Positions 39,990-51,372 of a stretch of DNA of 64,000 nucleotides are shown here, in pieces. The notes under the pieces are model-generated. The model was not told where the DNA came from, did not search any database, and was given only the letters and a program-made list of their open reading frames with translations. The position numbers and the translations under genes were made by a program. The stretch's first letter is position 1; the number at the start of each line of letters is the position of its first letter. Where the stretch lies: the NCBI GenBank assembly GCA_034440635.1, contig JAOTON010001596.1, positions 1,023,501 through 1,087,500 on the forward strand. Reading direction: 5' to 3'. This stretch comes from Lepas anatifera. Its lineage: Eukaryota; Arthropoda; Thecostraca; Lepadidae.

Positions 39990-40440
39990 ATACGCGAACA
40001 AAATCTCAAATCATCTGAAAAATGCGGACCTAAAAATAGCTTCAGACGCGCAACGGAGGGGTCCTAAATTGCTCCTACCTATTTTCCGCGGTGGCCAGAG
40101 AACTGGACGCTACTTGACTACGTTTGAGAGAATTCATGAGCATGTCGATTGGTTAAGGAATAGTCGGTATCAATATGCAAGTTGCAAGTTAATCGGTCAT
40201 AATGTTTAACTTATACGCTTTCAAAGTCAGAACTGTATTTCGAGATCACCACAATTGCACCGTCGCACCAGATCGCCCGCTTTGTAGAACGAGTGGTGAC
40301 GTCATAACGTCATATAATTGGGATGATATGACAAGGTCACCTCATATGACGGGCAAGGTCTAGGTCATACCATACGGGCAAGGTCACCTCATATGACGGG
40401 CAAGGTCTAGGTCATACCAACATTTTCAAGATGAAGTGAA
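39990..40440 (+). repeat. AGGTCA-rich repeat, forward partial copy
   Basis: Parallels 41.70-42.02 kb: GTGGCCAGAGAACTGGACGC, the GTCGATTGGT block, TTTCAAAGTCAGAACTG, and the ACGAGTGGTGACGTCATAA segment. It ends in a short tandem duplication of CAAGGTCACCTCATATGACG at 40,333 and 40,379. Confidence 0.65.
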
Positions 40441-40504
40441 AACCCCACTGTCACAGGTTAATGTCAAATTATCATTTCCTGCCCAACGTTGATAAAGTGT
40501 AAAT

Positions 40505-41690
40505 TATAGAAACATGTTAGAGAAGGGTTGCTGGGTTCTGGCGTCTGACAGGGTTGAGTTAGAATAATCATTTAGGCACCATTTGTTTTCTCTTGTAACG
40601 CCGAATAGAATGGTGTTATGACTATACTAGATCACAATATAAAAATGACCTGAACAAAGGCCAGGTCACGGTCACCATCTGACCTAGCAGAGTCAATATG
40701 CATATCAACCACCTTCGCCCTGGTGGGGGGTTCGAACACCCCCACCCCTCGAACTCGGCTCCTATGAGAGATAGCGAAAAATGTGATAGCTGGTGGAAAG
40801 CTCGTAAAATTCATGAAGAACCTCCATCAGTCATTTTTTGGCTCAGGTCAATATTGAGGTCATGACAGGTCAAAGAAGGTGACATGTTAGAGAAGGGTTG
40901 CTGGGTTCTGGCGTCTGACAGAGTTGAGTTAGAATAATCACTTAGACACCATTCGTTTCCTCTTGTAACGCCGAATACAATGGTGTTATGACTATACTAG
41001 ATCAAAATATAAAAATGACCTGAACAAAGGCCAGGTCACGGTCACAATCGGACCTAGCAGAGTTAATATGCATATCAAGCAGCTTGCAATGATACTACAA
41101 ACGTAATTATATCAAAAGAAAGGCTTTATCATCATTTCCTACAAAGTAATTGACCCAAGTCTGAAAATCTGCTTAACTAGCCCCAGTTGACCTAACCTGG
41201 GAAGGGGCCTAGAATATTGCGATTTGGAGAGTATGAAGGTATTTCAAGCTTTATCTACACAAAAAGAGACATTTTCGCCCCATTCCCGTTTTCCCCCATG
41301 CATTTCCAATGGAGAGGTCATGAGCCGTATCTGACCTTAGGTAATCGTAGGTATGAAATAATAATATAATATGATAATAATATAAGATAATATGAAAAAT
41401 ACCGGAACATATTTCATAGTACTTCTGGGGCTCATTATGAGAGGTTTCAATTGGATAGATTAAACCTGTTCTTAACTATTTCATCTCAAGAAAATTTTGG
41501 AGGTGAGGTCACTTGACCTGCACTGGTGACCTGACCTGAGATGACCTGACCTTACAATTTTGGAAAAATGCGCAATCGACGATGGATAAGGTGTACCAAG
41601 TACAGCAGCGTTTCGCGCCATCATATTTTTATGCCGCCGGAATAAAACGCGAGGGGTGTTCAAACGCCCCCCCTCCCAACAGGGTGAGGG
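40505..41690 (+). repeat. AGGTCA-rich interspersed repeat, copy C
   Basis: Copy of the 2.7-kb and 32.2-kb repeats. Its left part is tandemly duplicated: 40,510-40,690 and 40,886-41,060 are nearly identical, both containing AGAGAAGGGTTGCTGGGTTC and ATGACTATACTAGATCA. The right part has CACTTGACCTGCACTGGTGA at 41,509. Confidence 0.75.
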
Positions 41691-41699
41691 TTAACACGC

Positions 41700-42500
41700 G
41701 CACTAGAGGGGGGCCTCGGAGGCCCCTCCACCTGTTTTTCCGAGGTGGCCGGAGAACCGCTCGTATCCGAAACACGATACTCAGCCACATTAAACAGAAT
41801 TTAACAGCGCGTCGATTGGTGAAAATTTTTTTGAAAATCGGTCGAAATTTTTTTGACTTATAGGCTTTTAAAGTCAGACTTGCATTTTGAGATCGCCATA
41901 ATCGCGCGGTCGGACCAGTTAGCTTGCATTGGATACCGAGTGGTGAAGTCATAATACCATATAACCGGGATTATATGTCAAGGTAACCTCACATGAAGGT
42001 CAAGGTCAAGGTCAAAGGTCACAGGTCAAGGTCATATCTGCACTTTGAAGGTCACTGACCACAGTGCTTCCGGTCAAATAACGTTACCCGATCTGACGTA
42101 CGTTATGCTATGACGTCATCGATAAGGTACCCAATACCAAGGTCAAGGTCAAAGGGCAAGGTCAAAGGTCATTTGCAAAGGTCAGTCCTCATTTCCCACC
42201 AAACAGTGGCTATAGTGTTAGTCAAAGTGTACATTATAAGTAGTATACTATATTGTGACCTTACAGGTCAATGACCTTGAATGACCTTGACCCCAAAATT
42301 GAACGAAAGACTTTTTGAGACCTTCTCTATATGACCCTGGTCCGCCTTTAGCTTATTCCTGCCATTTTCCCGCATAATCAAGTCATTTATCGGTCGGTCC
42401 CCAGCATGGCCAAGTTTTGACCTTTATGACCTTGAAGATATTTACCTAGGTCAATAAAAATTGGTCATGATGTAGATCACCATAACCCTCACCCACATCT
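41700..42500 (+). repeat. AGGTCA hexamer-cluster repeat
   Basis: Forward counterpart of the inverted copy at 16.73-17.49 kb. It holds six AGGTCA hexamers in 41,997-42,034. Three abut directly (41,997, 42,003, 42,009), one is spaced by a single base (42,016, forming a DR1) and two more follow. A second group at 42,140-42,171 includes another DR1 at 42,159-42,171. Confidence 0.75.
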
Positions 42501-44526
42501 CAAATTTCGTTTTTCTATGCCTTTTAGATTCCGAGATCTTAGGGGGCCTACCATGCCCCCTCCAGTGCGCGTTAGTGCCAGACCCCCCTCCAGTGCGGGT
42601 GTTAACTTAGGCCGCTATTGGTGGGTTTCCGACCTTTTCCGCATAACAACGGTATTTTCCAACAGGTTCCCAGCACGGCACATATTTAACCTTTATGTTC
42701 TCGTTTGACCTTGAAGATATTGACCTAGGTCAATGAATGTTGGCTTTAAGGTATATCACCAGGGCCGCCACAAACCCTCGGACGGACATTTTCAGCGCGC
42801 TATAACGCCAGACCACTCTACACTGCGCGTGTTAACAATCGACATCAGCAATCAATTAATTACAGCCCAGTCACCAACCAGTATTTTCGTCCTCAACAAC
42901 ACGTTGTATGAACCTCAACAATTGTTTTTCATTAACGATATTACGGCTTACTTTGATTTGTCAAATTTGAAAAAATTTCCGGCTGAAGAGCCTTACCATC
43001 ACACCCACTCCCAGAGCAAGGATTCCAGTCGACACCCAACATTAAACTCACGTGCCAATTTCTTCGAAGATTTCGTAGAACGTTTCAAATGGTTCACAAC
43101 GGAAAGTGATATCCATATTTAGGTGGCATGAAGCTCTAAGAAGTGCTGTACTTTGTAGCGTGAAGAAATTAAATTATTCACCCTTTGAAGGGGAATGAAT
43201 CATTCTATTTTCTGGGCCTTTACCGCCCACACAGCACCACTTGGCGCTGAGCAGTCCAACCCGAGAATACTTGCAGCAGTCCGGAGCGGGACGCCGTCAA
43301 TGAAGCACAAACTCTCCGCGCGCGTGCGCGCGCTGCCGTCGCCAAGCGATCAGCTGTTGATGCTTGTACACCTAATTCGCAAGGCACCAGTGAGTCATCG
43401 CTCGGTGACCCCAAAACTAAGCCGCAGCACCCCGGTGCACCATCCACCGCGCCACAAACACTTTGATCCGAAACAATAACTCAGTCGTCCCATTCGCGGC
43501 CGACTCCCAAACGCGACTACCACGCGGAATGCCGGCACCCACCCACACCCACTGCCGCCACTGCAACTGGCCGCAATAGACTCACCTGGGCCGTCGGCGG
43601 CGGCGTGATGGGGGCGCCCGCGCACCGGTGCAGCGTAGAGGTGAAAAAAGACGTCATATCGTGCCGAACCGGGGTAATAGTTGAAGAGCAAATGACTTGC
43701 GGGAGATATCATGGATTTTTGTATATTTACGCGTTTATTACGATGTCAGCATGAATACAAAATTGAATTACAAACATGATTATCCTGTTGTCAGGGGCCG
43801 ACAGTAAGCACCTCTACTTCGGAGTCACGGGACAGAACAATGAACGCCCGCGTTCCCGCCCACCTGGTCAGCACGTGGTGTAGCGTCACCTATAATCGAC
43901 AGCACGCCAGCATCGCCTAGCGACGGAAAATAGATGTCGCTAGAGCGGCACGCTGGAGCAGCTAGACGGGCATACCCAAATGCACCTAAATGCGTAGTGA
44001 AAGCACCCCTATGGTAGATCATGCAGTCGCGATACATTTGCTGTCCTGCATGGCGAAAAAGAACGGCAAAAAGTTCCTTTTTGAAGTTTTCACCGGTCTT
44101 CTGCTCCTCCCGTTTCGAGAAAACAAAACAACCCTGTACGTCCTACAGCGCTGGGCGTTATCTATTCCCAGATTATACCCGAAAGCCGTTTATTTGGGAC
44201 GAGTAATTCATTCAAGCTGAGTAATCTTTTTCAACTGAAGACCATTAAAATTCGTGTGCGTATTGGGGTTGTCAGACGCTTTTTTCCACGCGTCAGAGTT
44301 CCAACCAAGCCACATCTAGTGGAGTGGAATATCCCTCCCCCGGTATACAACAGCACATCGCCGGATGAACCCCTCCAAAACCTCCATTTTGTCCGACTCA
44401 ACCATCCACCACATACCTGGCAGTGCGTTCTCCCTTCAGGGCCAAATGATCACCGATTGGCCGAATGTCTGTGAGCTGAATACAGTCGTCCGAAGACGAG
44501 GAAAACAATTGTGTTCTTAGATGCAC
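42501..44526. other. Region between DAPK and CSNK1G, GC-rich patch
   Basis: A 129-codon plus-strand open frame at 42,733-43,122 has no recognisable domain and begins in repeat sequence; I do not call it a gene. Bases 43,200-43,660 are GC- and CpG-rich. On the minus strand CGGCCCAG|GTGAGTC (donor at 43,585) could end a 5' non-coding exon of DAPK, but nothing downstream confirms it. Otherwise nothing identified. Confidence 0.3.
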
Positions 44527-44532
44527 TTTATT
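44527..44532 (-). terminator. Candidate CSNK1G polyadenylation signal
   Basis: Minus-strand AATAAA, the first such hexamer I find downstream of the CSNK1G stop, giving a 3'UTR of about 1.06 kb. A U-rich stretch (TTGTTTTCC) follows 19-27 bases later. Position fits; transcript data would be needed to prove use. Confidence 0.45.
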
Positions 44533-45595
44533 CATAATTAAATAAAATCACTGTCGTGTCTAGGAGTACGTACAAATACAATGGCACACACCACAGTGGA
44601 GAGAGACAACAAACACCGGCAGCAGGTCGAACTGCGTGCCGAGTACCCGGCCCCAATCGAGCTCGCCTCCGTCGGAGGCCGCCTCATTCGACAGCCGACC
44701 ATGGACGCTAATCACAACTCATAGCTAGAAGGCGCCGCTCGAACACATGAAACAAATCGGATCGGTCGGCGCACAGATGTGAGGTCAGAGGGCAGGTCAT
44801 CACGCGTCACAACTAGCAGCCGCGCCAGTGCGCCGGTCCCGCGAGGTCCGACCCGGCCCGGCCCGCACCCAATACCGCTGCACGCCCACTGCGACCGGCC
44901 CGCCCCTTCTACTCCATCTCACTCACTCGCGCACACGCACACGAGTAAGTGGCAGCGCGCTGCCCTTGTCCCCGCAGGCCACAGGCCAGTCTCTTCAAGG
45001 CTCCGCAGTGCTACGCTCAGTGAGGAACAGAAAAAGAGCGGGTTTACTCCGGACAACTAGCTGAAGAAGTCCTCAGCATATACCCAATCGGTACCACCAC
45101 GACCACAGAATCAGCGAGGTCGGCCACAACAGTTCTGCACTTCTGACAGGCTAAAGTCGGCAGCTTACACTTCATCATGGTGTGGGAGAGGAATGTCCAA
45201 TCGCTCCGCGCCCGGCCCCACGCAACCGAGCCGTTCGGTTGTAAAACATCAAAGCCAAAGCTGCACGGTCCCCTCATCGCCAACAGGGTTCACTGATTAA
45301 GAACCATTTTCTCAGACGGCCAACACTGCAGAGGATGTATCATCCATTCGGCTCTGGTTTCCAAGCGGTCCAGAAGCACGGTCTGCAGGCTTTGGCCGCC
45401 ACGGCCCCCGTAAGACGCTGGAGTGCGCGATACACACCGCGCGGGGCTGAGGGCGCCGGAGGGCGCGCCGACCAGGCGGCCTCGGTCGCCGCTGGAGGCG
45501 CCTCAGTCGCCGCTGGCGTCCGGCTCGGAGACAACAGGCAGCAGTCCAACGCGGGCACCAGCGCCGCTACCGCGCCGGCGCCGCAGCCAGAGCGG
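44533..45595 (-). other. Presumed CSNK1G 3'UTR
   Basis: GC-rich sequence between the CSNK1G stop codon and the AATAAA at 44,532. Plus-strand open frames here (for example 44,779-45,060 and 45,335-45,745) overlap the UTR and terminal exon in antisense and look like products of GC-rich composition. Confidence 0.45.
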
Positions 45596-45647
45596 TCACT
45601 TCTGGCCGCGCACCTTCTTCCGCCGCCGCTTGAAGAAGCAGCAGCAC
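45596..45647 (-). CDS. CSNK1G: CSNK1G terminal coding exon (lipidation tail)
   Basis: Last coding exon of casein kinase 1 gamma: one base that completes a Lys codon, then CCCFFKRRRKKVRGQK and a TGA stop at 45,598-45,596. The Cys-Cys-Cys-Phe-Phe plus polybasic tail is the hallmark of CK1 gamma, which is palmitoylated there and so held at the plasma membrane, where it phosphorylates Wnt co-receptor LRP6/Arrow among other targets. The acceptor is CGTCCGGCAG|G, with a weak polypyrimidine tract. Phase 2 entry matches the upstream exon (ACC AA|G). Vertebrate CK1 gamma ends in a very similar tail, which supports both the acceptor choice and the stop. Confidence 0.95.
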
Positions 45648-46405
45648 CTGCCGGACGGCGTTGCGGTCAGCCTCGGAGACGGCACGGACCGATTCCGAAG
45701 AGAAGGGGATACGACCCCCCTCCTGGGTGGCACATTAGCCGCTAGGGCAGCACACGCAAGTGGCTCAGAACTACGAGTTTCACGCATCACCAGGAACGAC
45801 AAAGTCCGCCCGGCTAGTACAGGTAACTCCCTGCATTCATAAATAATGATTAGGGGCTGACCATAAACCATGCCACTTTTTAGCAGGGTTTCCATCCCCT
45901 CCCACGACATGGCGTCACTTTTGGGTGAGCCCCCATGTCATGGCACTACTTTTTCCCGGACCCCCAATATCATGGCGTTTCTATGGGGCGAGCCCCTCCC
46001 ATGGAGGATTCCCTCTCCGCTTGCTCTGACGTTGGCGGCGTGAAGTGGAGCCAAATATAAACAATTGTTGACGTTCAGCCTGTCCTAATTCTAAGCAGCT
46101 CCACTTTCCCCGTCAAACCAAACGATGATTAAGACGCAACAGTACAAACCACCGATGGTCATAACCCACCAGTGTCATGGCACGCCATTTTTAAGTCAAC
46201 ACCCCCCCCCTCTGTGACCGCGTGTCACTTTTCGGCCCACACCCTCAATCCCCCTCGACGAGTGATGTCATTTATGAACAGCCCCTTATGCAATGGAGAT
46301 ATTCCTGAGCGGGAGATCAGGCAGCGATTGTACAGCGCAATGCAAAACACGATAGACCTGTGTTTGAGTTAGTCCGCCTCGAGATCAGCAGGGTTACGCC
46401 ACATG

Positions 46406-46409
<4 letters not shown>

Positions 46410-46482
<73 letters not shown>
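46410..46482. repeat. (AT)n microsatellite
   Basis: About 36 uninterrupted AT dinucleotides within the last CSNK1G intron. The Tyr-Ile repeats in translated frames are an artefact. Confidence 0.98.
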
Positions 46483-46487
<5 letters not shown>

Positions 46488-46839
46488 ATATAATATAATC
46501 ATACTTAATTCTACTACGCTGATGATTTCGATTCAGCTCTCTTTCCGGAATATTTGGACAGTCTAGCTTAGTTCTTCTCGGCAGCATTCGAAAAAGCGAT
46601 GACTTTGGTACTTGCAGTCATTCGATGTTGCCAATAAAAACCCGACAAAGACAGTCGCGCAATGTTTAGACCGAGTCTCGCTGATAAGGCGAGTATCTTT
46701 ACGACCACTGTTAGCCAGATGTCAGAGCAAAATATACCACCCAACGCGACTGAGCCTGTCGTCAAATAACGCTGTAAACGTAGCACATAATGCGAAGAGA
46801 TAAACTGGATAGGTTTTGCCGGGCTATCGTATATCCGAC

Positions 46840-46890
46840 CCACAATTAACCGGATACATGCACACTGTGCATGTATCCGGTTAATTGTGG
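46840..46890. repeat. 51-bp perfect palindrome
   Basis: Left arm 46,840-46,864 begins CCACAATTAACCGGATACAT. The right arm, 46,866-46,890, is its exact reverse complement. A single C at 46,865 is the centre. The arms are 25 bp without mismatch, so single strands would form a near loopless hairpin. Confidence 0.95.
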
Positions 46891-47593
46891 AAGCCATTAA
46901 GTCATGTTAATAAACCTATCCTATGTTAATAAACCTGTGGAGGCCATTAAAGTCATGTTAACCGAGGCTGTGCATGGCACAGTCTCAGCACGGTACCGAC
47001 CGCAGGAACGGCCCAGTCGCCTCATGCATCCAAGCGTCTGGTGCAATTCTGTCACTCGGTCCTGGTCCTTCCACAGAAGGACCATGAGGTTATTCTGGGC
47101 CATTTGACAATGTCTTTATTTAAAGTTCAATATTTTCATTAGATGTTATTTATTTGACTTCAAGTTGTTTTCATAAATGACAGAACATGAGTGTTACGAG
47201 CTTACTTGAATGTTTCCTTCAAATACAATGAATTTTCCTCTCACAACGGTACGTTCCACGTCGCCATATCTGTCTGGTCCGCACCATTTTTCGCCTGGAC
47301 GTGATGGTGCGTTCCAAGGGCCTTGGCACCGGAGCTGCTCATGCATCCCGGGGAATTGAGAAATTTTACACCGCATACGAGAACACGCGCTTTATTACAA
47401 GGAGAATCTTTAAAAATGTGTTGATAACAAAAATCCTGACATTGTGTTTTGCATTTCTCGGATTATTCATGCAGCTGGGAATAACAGTTTGTGATATATG
47501 AAAGTTGAATCACACGAGAACTGAATGCTAATTCAGAACTAAACTTATGCAAAAATAATGATGATATCAGTTAGGGAAGCACGGCCCACGTAC

Positions 47594-47700
47594 TTGGTCT
47601 CGTCGATGACGTCGACCTCTTGCTGGGCGGTGATTGGTGTGATGCTCTGGCCGGCGATGGGGTCGTCGGCACCCAGCTCCCCATTGGTGGAGCTCATCAC
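47594..47700 (-). CDS. CSNK1G: CSNK1G exon, conserved C-terminal linker
   Basis: Exon of 35 codons plus two bases of Lys. It reads [17 protein letters not shown], followed by [19 protein letters not shown]1 gamma proteins carry a closely similar block (VVSSTNGEL...DDP...PIT...EVEV) just before the lipidation tail, so the assignment is firm. The acceptor is CTTGACAG|GTG and the donor is ACC AA|GTACGT. It is phase 0 at entry and phase 2 at exit, matching the exons on both sides. The linker is probably an extended regulatory tail joining the kinase domain to the membrane anchor. Confidence 0.95.
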
Positions 47701-47986
47701 CTGTCAAGGTCGCACACCAGCCCGGTCAAGGTCACCGTCCCCGGACGCCATCAACGTGCCGACTTCTGTATCGCAGATCTCGGAATAGGTCATAGCACTT
47801 CAATGGCAGCGTTCTCTCTAGCATTTGATGGATGTTTGTCTTTGACGAGCAGTTTCGCGAACGAAAGCAACTTTTTTCAGCACAAGGGCAACGAAAATCG
47901 TGACTAAGTAAAAAATACCCAAGGACGCAAGTTTGATATCAAGGAATAATCAAAGACAAGCTCAGGGAGAAGTACAAATCCGTAGT

Positions 47987-48288
47987 CAGGGGCGGACGCA
48001 GACCCGTTTTGGGGGGGGCAAACCCATGTCTGCCTCTCCTCCTGGGGGGAACCTGCGATTTGGGTGCTCGACAGACCTAGTATAAGCTACCTCTCCAAGT
48101 GCTGCTCGGTCTCCTGGGGGGTGGGTTGGTGGGTGGGAGCAAATATTTAATTGCTCGACAGACCTAATGTAAACACCTTTTTGCACAAATTCCTCCAGCC
48201 TTTGGGGGCCAAAATATAGTTTTCCCCTCTTCCAGCACTGGGGTGGGGGTGGGGGGTATGACCGGAATGGCCCCCGCGTCCGCCAATG
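47987..48288. mobile_element. 302-bp hAT-like MITE with 8-bp TSD
   Basis: Starts CAGGGGCGGACGCAG and ends CCGCGTCCGCCAATG, inverted termini matching 12 of 15. A perfect 8-bp duplication, TCCGTAGT, lies at 47,979-47,986 and 48,289-48,296. The 8-bp TSD and CA...TG ends fit the hAT superfamily. No coding capacity. It contains a diverged internal repeat (GCTCGACAGACCTA at about 48,066 and 48,153). It lies in a CSNK1G intron, 287 bp upstream of an acceptor. Confidence 0.9.
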
Positions 48289-48296
48289 TCCGTAGT

Positions 48297-50799
48297 ATTC
48301 CTAGAATTGCTTCATAATAAGTCAGGCATGGGGTTATACCGACCTAAGAAAGGCTGCACTAGCATTTCAGCATATAAAACCCCACGCGAATCAAATAATT
48401 TCGACACCGGCCTTACGTCAGCACTTGCGCTGCGAACTGCATTAACCAGCGCATTTAAAGAAGCTGACAGGGACAGGGAAGCTGACAGGAAGCCAATGGG
48501 GAAGTGATTGAATAATCTCACCACACACCATAAGACTGTGTGGTTTACAGGACGAAATGCACACAGCGTCTCACACTACAGTAGATAAGTGTAATGGAGA
48601 GGTGCGTTTGGAGCGATAGATCTTATACATATGAAGCGTGAAGTATGTGCTTATATATTGCCGAGCAATTGTATTTGAACTGCAGTTGCATCGTATAAAG
48701 CGTGCCGCTCAACTGTATTCCAATTATATTCCCATCCAGCCACAGCTTGAAGTGGGAACATAATTGCCACGCATGTTTTGATCATCGTGGACGACACTGA
48801 ATTAAGCATTTGTCTTTTATTTCAGCTCACGAAATCGGTAGGAAAGAAGCACAAAGTTACACATGAAAAATACGTCACAGAGGGACATTTACCAGGCAGA
48901 TGTAGTAAGGAAGCCTTCATCGTTTTATGGAGTAGATTTTACCACCCTCCCCGAGAGGATACAGAATAGTAATTATCCTAGCAGTGAAAGGGCAAATACC
49001 CCGCGCCCAGTGCAAGCCGTCTGTGTGCTTTCAGGTTATTCTGCAGAATTTCCAATTTTCCAATTTGAACTTATCTTGAGAGCAGTCAATTGGTATTTGT
49101 CAAGAGTGTGGCCATACCCGCAAGGCGCTCACAGCCCTGAAAACAAACTACACCAATATTGGAATAATACTGAAAATTTCCTAAAAAGTCCTCGCCAGAC
49201 TCAAGGTAGTTCCTCGGGTCATGGTATGTCCATAATTTAGCACACTAACCTCTCGCCAGCAACTTCACAAATACACGAGACGTCTCAGGCCTGCGACTAT
49301 ATCTTATTTATGCACCAAACGACAGTCGCATATGAGGGACGAACCACTTGAACAAACATTTGAGCTCAAACCTTTGTATCTGAAAAACACAATGGTACAA
49401 CATGTGTTACTTTCAAGGCAAACGGCATGGGCGTTGTCACATAATTTTTCAGTAGGGAGACAAAACCATTGGGTTGACAGTAATGCCTTCATTCGTCGTT
49501 TTAAACAGAACCGCAATGACAACCAGAAGGAAGTTTTTTTACCCGTAAGTTGTTCGCGACTTCACTGAAAACGCCGTTCTGGACAATTGACCAGGTGTTC
49601 CAAATCGGGGGAGGAGGCCCACCATATGTGTACAAAGAGGTTCGCCCCAGCATTTCCGATGTCCGGGTAAACAGTTAAAGTGAAAGTGTTACATTCAAAA
49701 TGCATCCAGGCGAGAACAATTACCTCCAACAATTACTAGTCAAAGAAATCTATACCCGTACAGTAAATTATATACAAAGTTAAAGATATGACACCAGGTG
49801 GCGGGGGTTACCACGGAAACAAATCCTTGCACCGCATGCCTCATATCGGACATTCCGATCATGCAAACTCGAACCCTTCTCCAAAACGAAAAAAAACATT
49901 CAAAATGCCTCCACATTAACAGCAAAATGTTTCCACAGGATGCGAAACTGTAAGACGGCGCGTCGAATCAGCTCCATTCGCAGGGGCTCACGGCCTTCGG
50001 TGTAGTTCACGCCATAAAAAACCAGCTGCAGCATCATATCGCTAACAGTCCATCCCAACCATGCAGAGGCAGTGCGGCAGGCGGCAGGCAGCAGGCAGCA
50101 GGCAGTCCGTGCGCACGTGCTCGTGTCCAGAGACATGTGGCGTCGGGGCCAGGACCGGCATTACAGCGAGGCCAACAGCAGGCTTTACGCCACTGAACCT
50201 GTCACATAACCGGCGGACCGCACCTAAAATGGTCACAACCGTCGCCCGGTGGGCAGAAACGAAAATCGGCTTAGGAGAGGATTAGCGTTAATTAAGAAAC
50301 CAGATTAGCTGGGGAGGTACGGGGTCCCGCGGCTTAACGAAGGACAGGGGCGAATCCAGCATGGTGCTTTTCGGGGGAAGGAAAAAGGAGGTTTGTCCCC
50401 CCCAGAGTTTGCAGACGTGATTTAGAGAGCATTAGACGTACAAAACTCATAGGAGGTTTAAATAATTAATAATTCACGGAAAACGAGGCTGATACCGTCC
50501 ACTCTCCCATTGCCCTCCGATTGATTCGGAACACCACACGAGGAGCATGCTTTTTCACTTGCAAGTTGTTGAAGACAGAAAAGCTGCATCGGCCCTGGCG
50601 CCCGCGCATCAGCAGCTGGGGCCTCAGGCCCCGCGGTCTGAGCGGCAGGGGCGGACACAGACAGGATGGCTGGGCAAGACTCGAGAGGGGAAACAACCAA
50701 ACGCATTCAAAGCAGTTTTAAGAGAGCCGTTCTATTTCTGTAGCAGAGGGAGGACTGGCTGTGTCGTCCGAGCGCCACTGGCCACCGGCAAGTACTCGC
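48297..50799 (-). other. CSNK1G intron, no exon seen
   Basis: Right part of the 3.1-kb intron between exons 50,800 and 47,700. Its donor at 50,799 is GCGAGT. Plus-strand open frames at 48,863-49,240 and 50,547-50,933 have no recognisable domain; the second is antisense to a real exon. Nothing else identified. Confidence 0.5.
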
Positions 50800-50904
50800 C
50801 TGCACTGATCCGTGCCGGTCGGCGGGAGTCAGCGTGCTGCCCAGCGTGGTGTTGGCCGTGCGCTGGCCGCCGTCGGGCCAGGCGGTGGTCGCCACCTTGC
50901 TGCC
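50800..50904 (-). CDS. CSNK1G: CSNK1G linker exon with GC donor
   Basis: Exon of exactly 35 codons, phase 0 on both sides. It begins GSKVATTAWPDGG, continues TANTTLGSTL, and ends ADRHGSVQ. Vertebrate CK1 gamma-3 has ADRH-G-SVQ immediately before VVSSTNGEL, and here the next exon begins VMSSTNGEL. The exon must therefore end at CAG, which makes the donor CAG|GCGAGT, a GC rather than GT site. The nearest GT (GA|GTACTT, four bases on) would break the frame. The acceptor is GCTTCCTCAG|GGC. The 387-bp intron upstream (50,905-51,291) shows nothing else. Being symmetric in phase, this exon could be skipped without loss of frame. Confidence 0.93.
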
Positions 50905-51291
50905 CTGAGGAAGCGCGCGCCGGCCGGCAGTGAGCGTGCAGCGCAGCCCCGTGCAGCCCAGCAGCGTCACTGAGGTCAAACTCACACACCAGCGCACCGC
51001 CCCACCCATCCACTACCAACGCACCATCAATGCCCATGTACAGCACGTGACACCAATGCGCCAGGCCTGGTGGCGAGATTTGGCCGTGGTGCAAGTCACA
51101 AAGAAAAGAAAAATTCACATATTTTCGTTCCAGATATCCTCCAGGGCCCCTCTGTCCAAACCGAAAACACAGAGAGCAGCCCGGTTAGCGGAGTGCAGTG
51201 GACGAGACCCCACACATGGGTGGACGCGGCAAGCTGGCGGCGGGAGGACTGCATGCGTCAGAGCCCCAGCTGGGGCGCCCGGCACTCTCAC

Positions 51292-51372
51292 CTTGTTGGT
51301 GGTGGGGTGACGCTCCCGGTTGGGAGAGGTGATCACTTCCGTAGCCGTCTGCAGCGAGCCCACCGGAGTCGA
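51292..51372 (-). CDS. CSNK1G: CSNK1G exon following kinase domain (TPVGS)
   Basis: Exon of 27 codons, phase 0 on both sides, beginning STPVGSLQTATEV and ending HPTTNK. CK1 gamma proteins continue from the end of the kinase domain (EYDW.G) with PTPVG, so this joins directly to the exon ending EYDWTGRTM. The acceptor is TTGCCGGTAG|TCG and the donor is AAG|GTGAGA. The following 387-bp intron is the shortest in the gene. Confidence 0.93.

Larger units (their letters stand above)
45648..47593 (-). other. Last CSNK1G intron
   Basis: Intron of 1,946 bp with donor GTACGT (47,593) and acceptor CAG (45,648). It contains repeated CATGGCGTCACTTTT-like phrases at 45,908-45,990, an (AT)n microsatellite, and a 51-bp palindrome followed by a diverged direct repeat (GCCATTAAAGTCATGTTAA at about 46,892 and 46,952). 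No further exon seen. Confidence 0.7.

Noticed and set aside
42733..43122. 129-codon plus-strand open frame between the two kinase genes
   Set aside because: Starts within repeat-derived sequence, has no recognisable domain and no splice or promoter context; length is within chance for this much DNA.
48863..49240. 125-codon plus-strand frame in a CSNK1G intron
   Set aside because: No domain, no similarity I recognise, and no supporting context.
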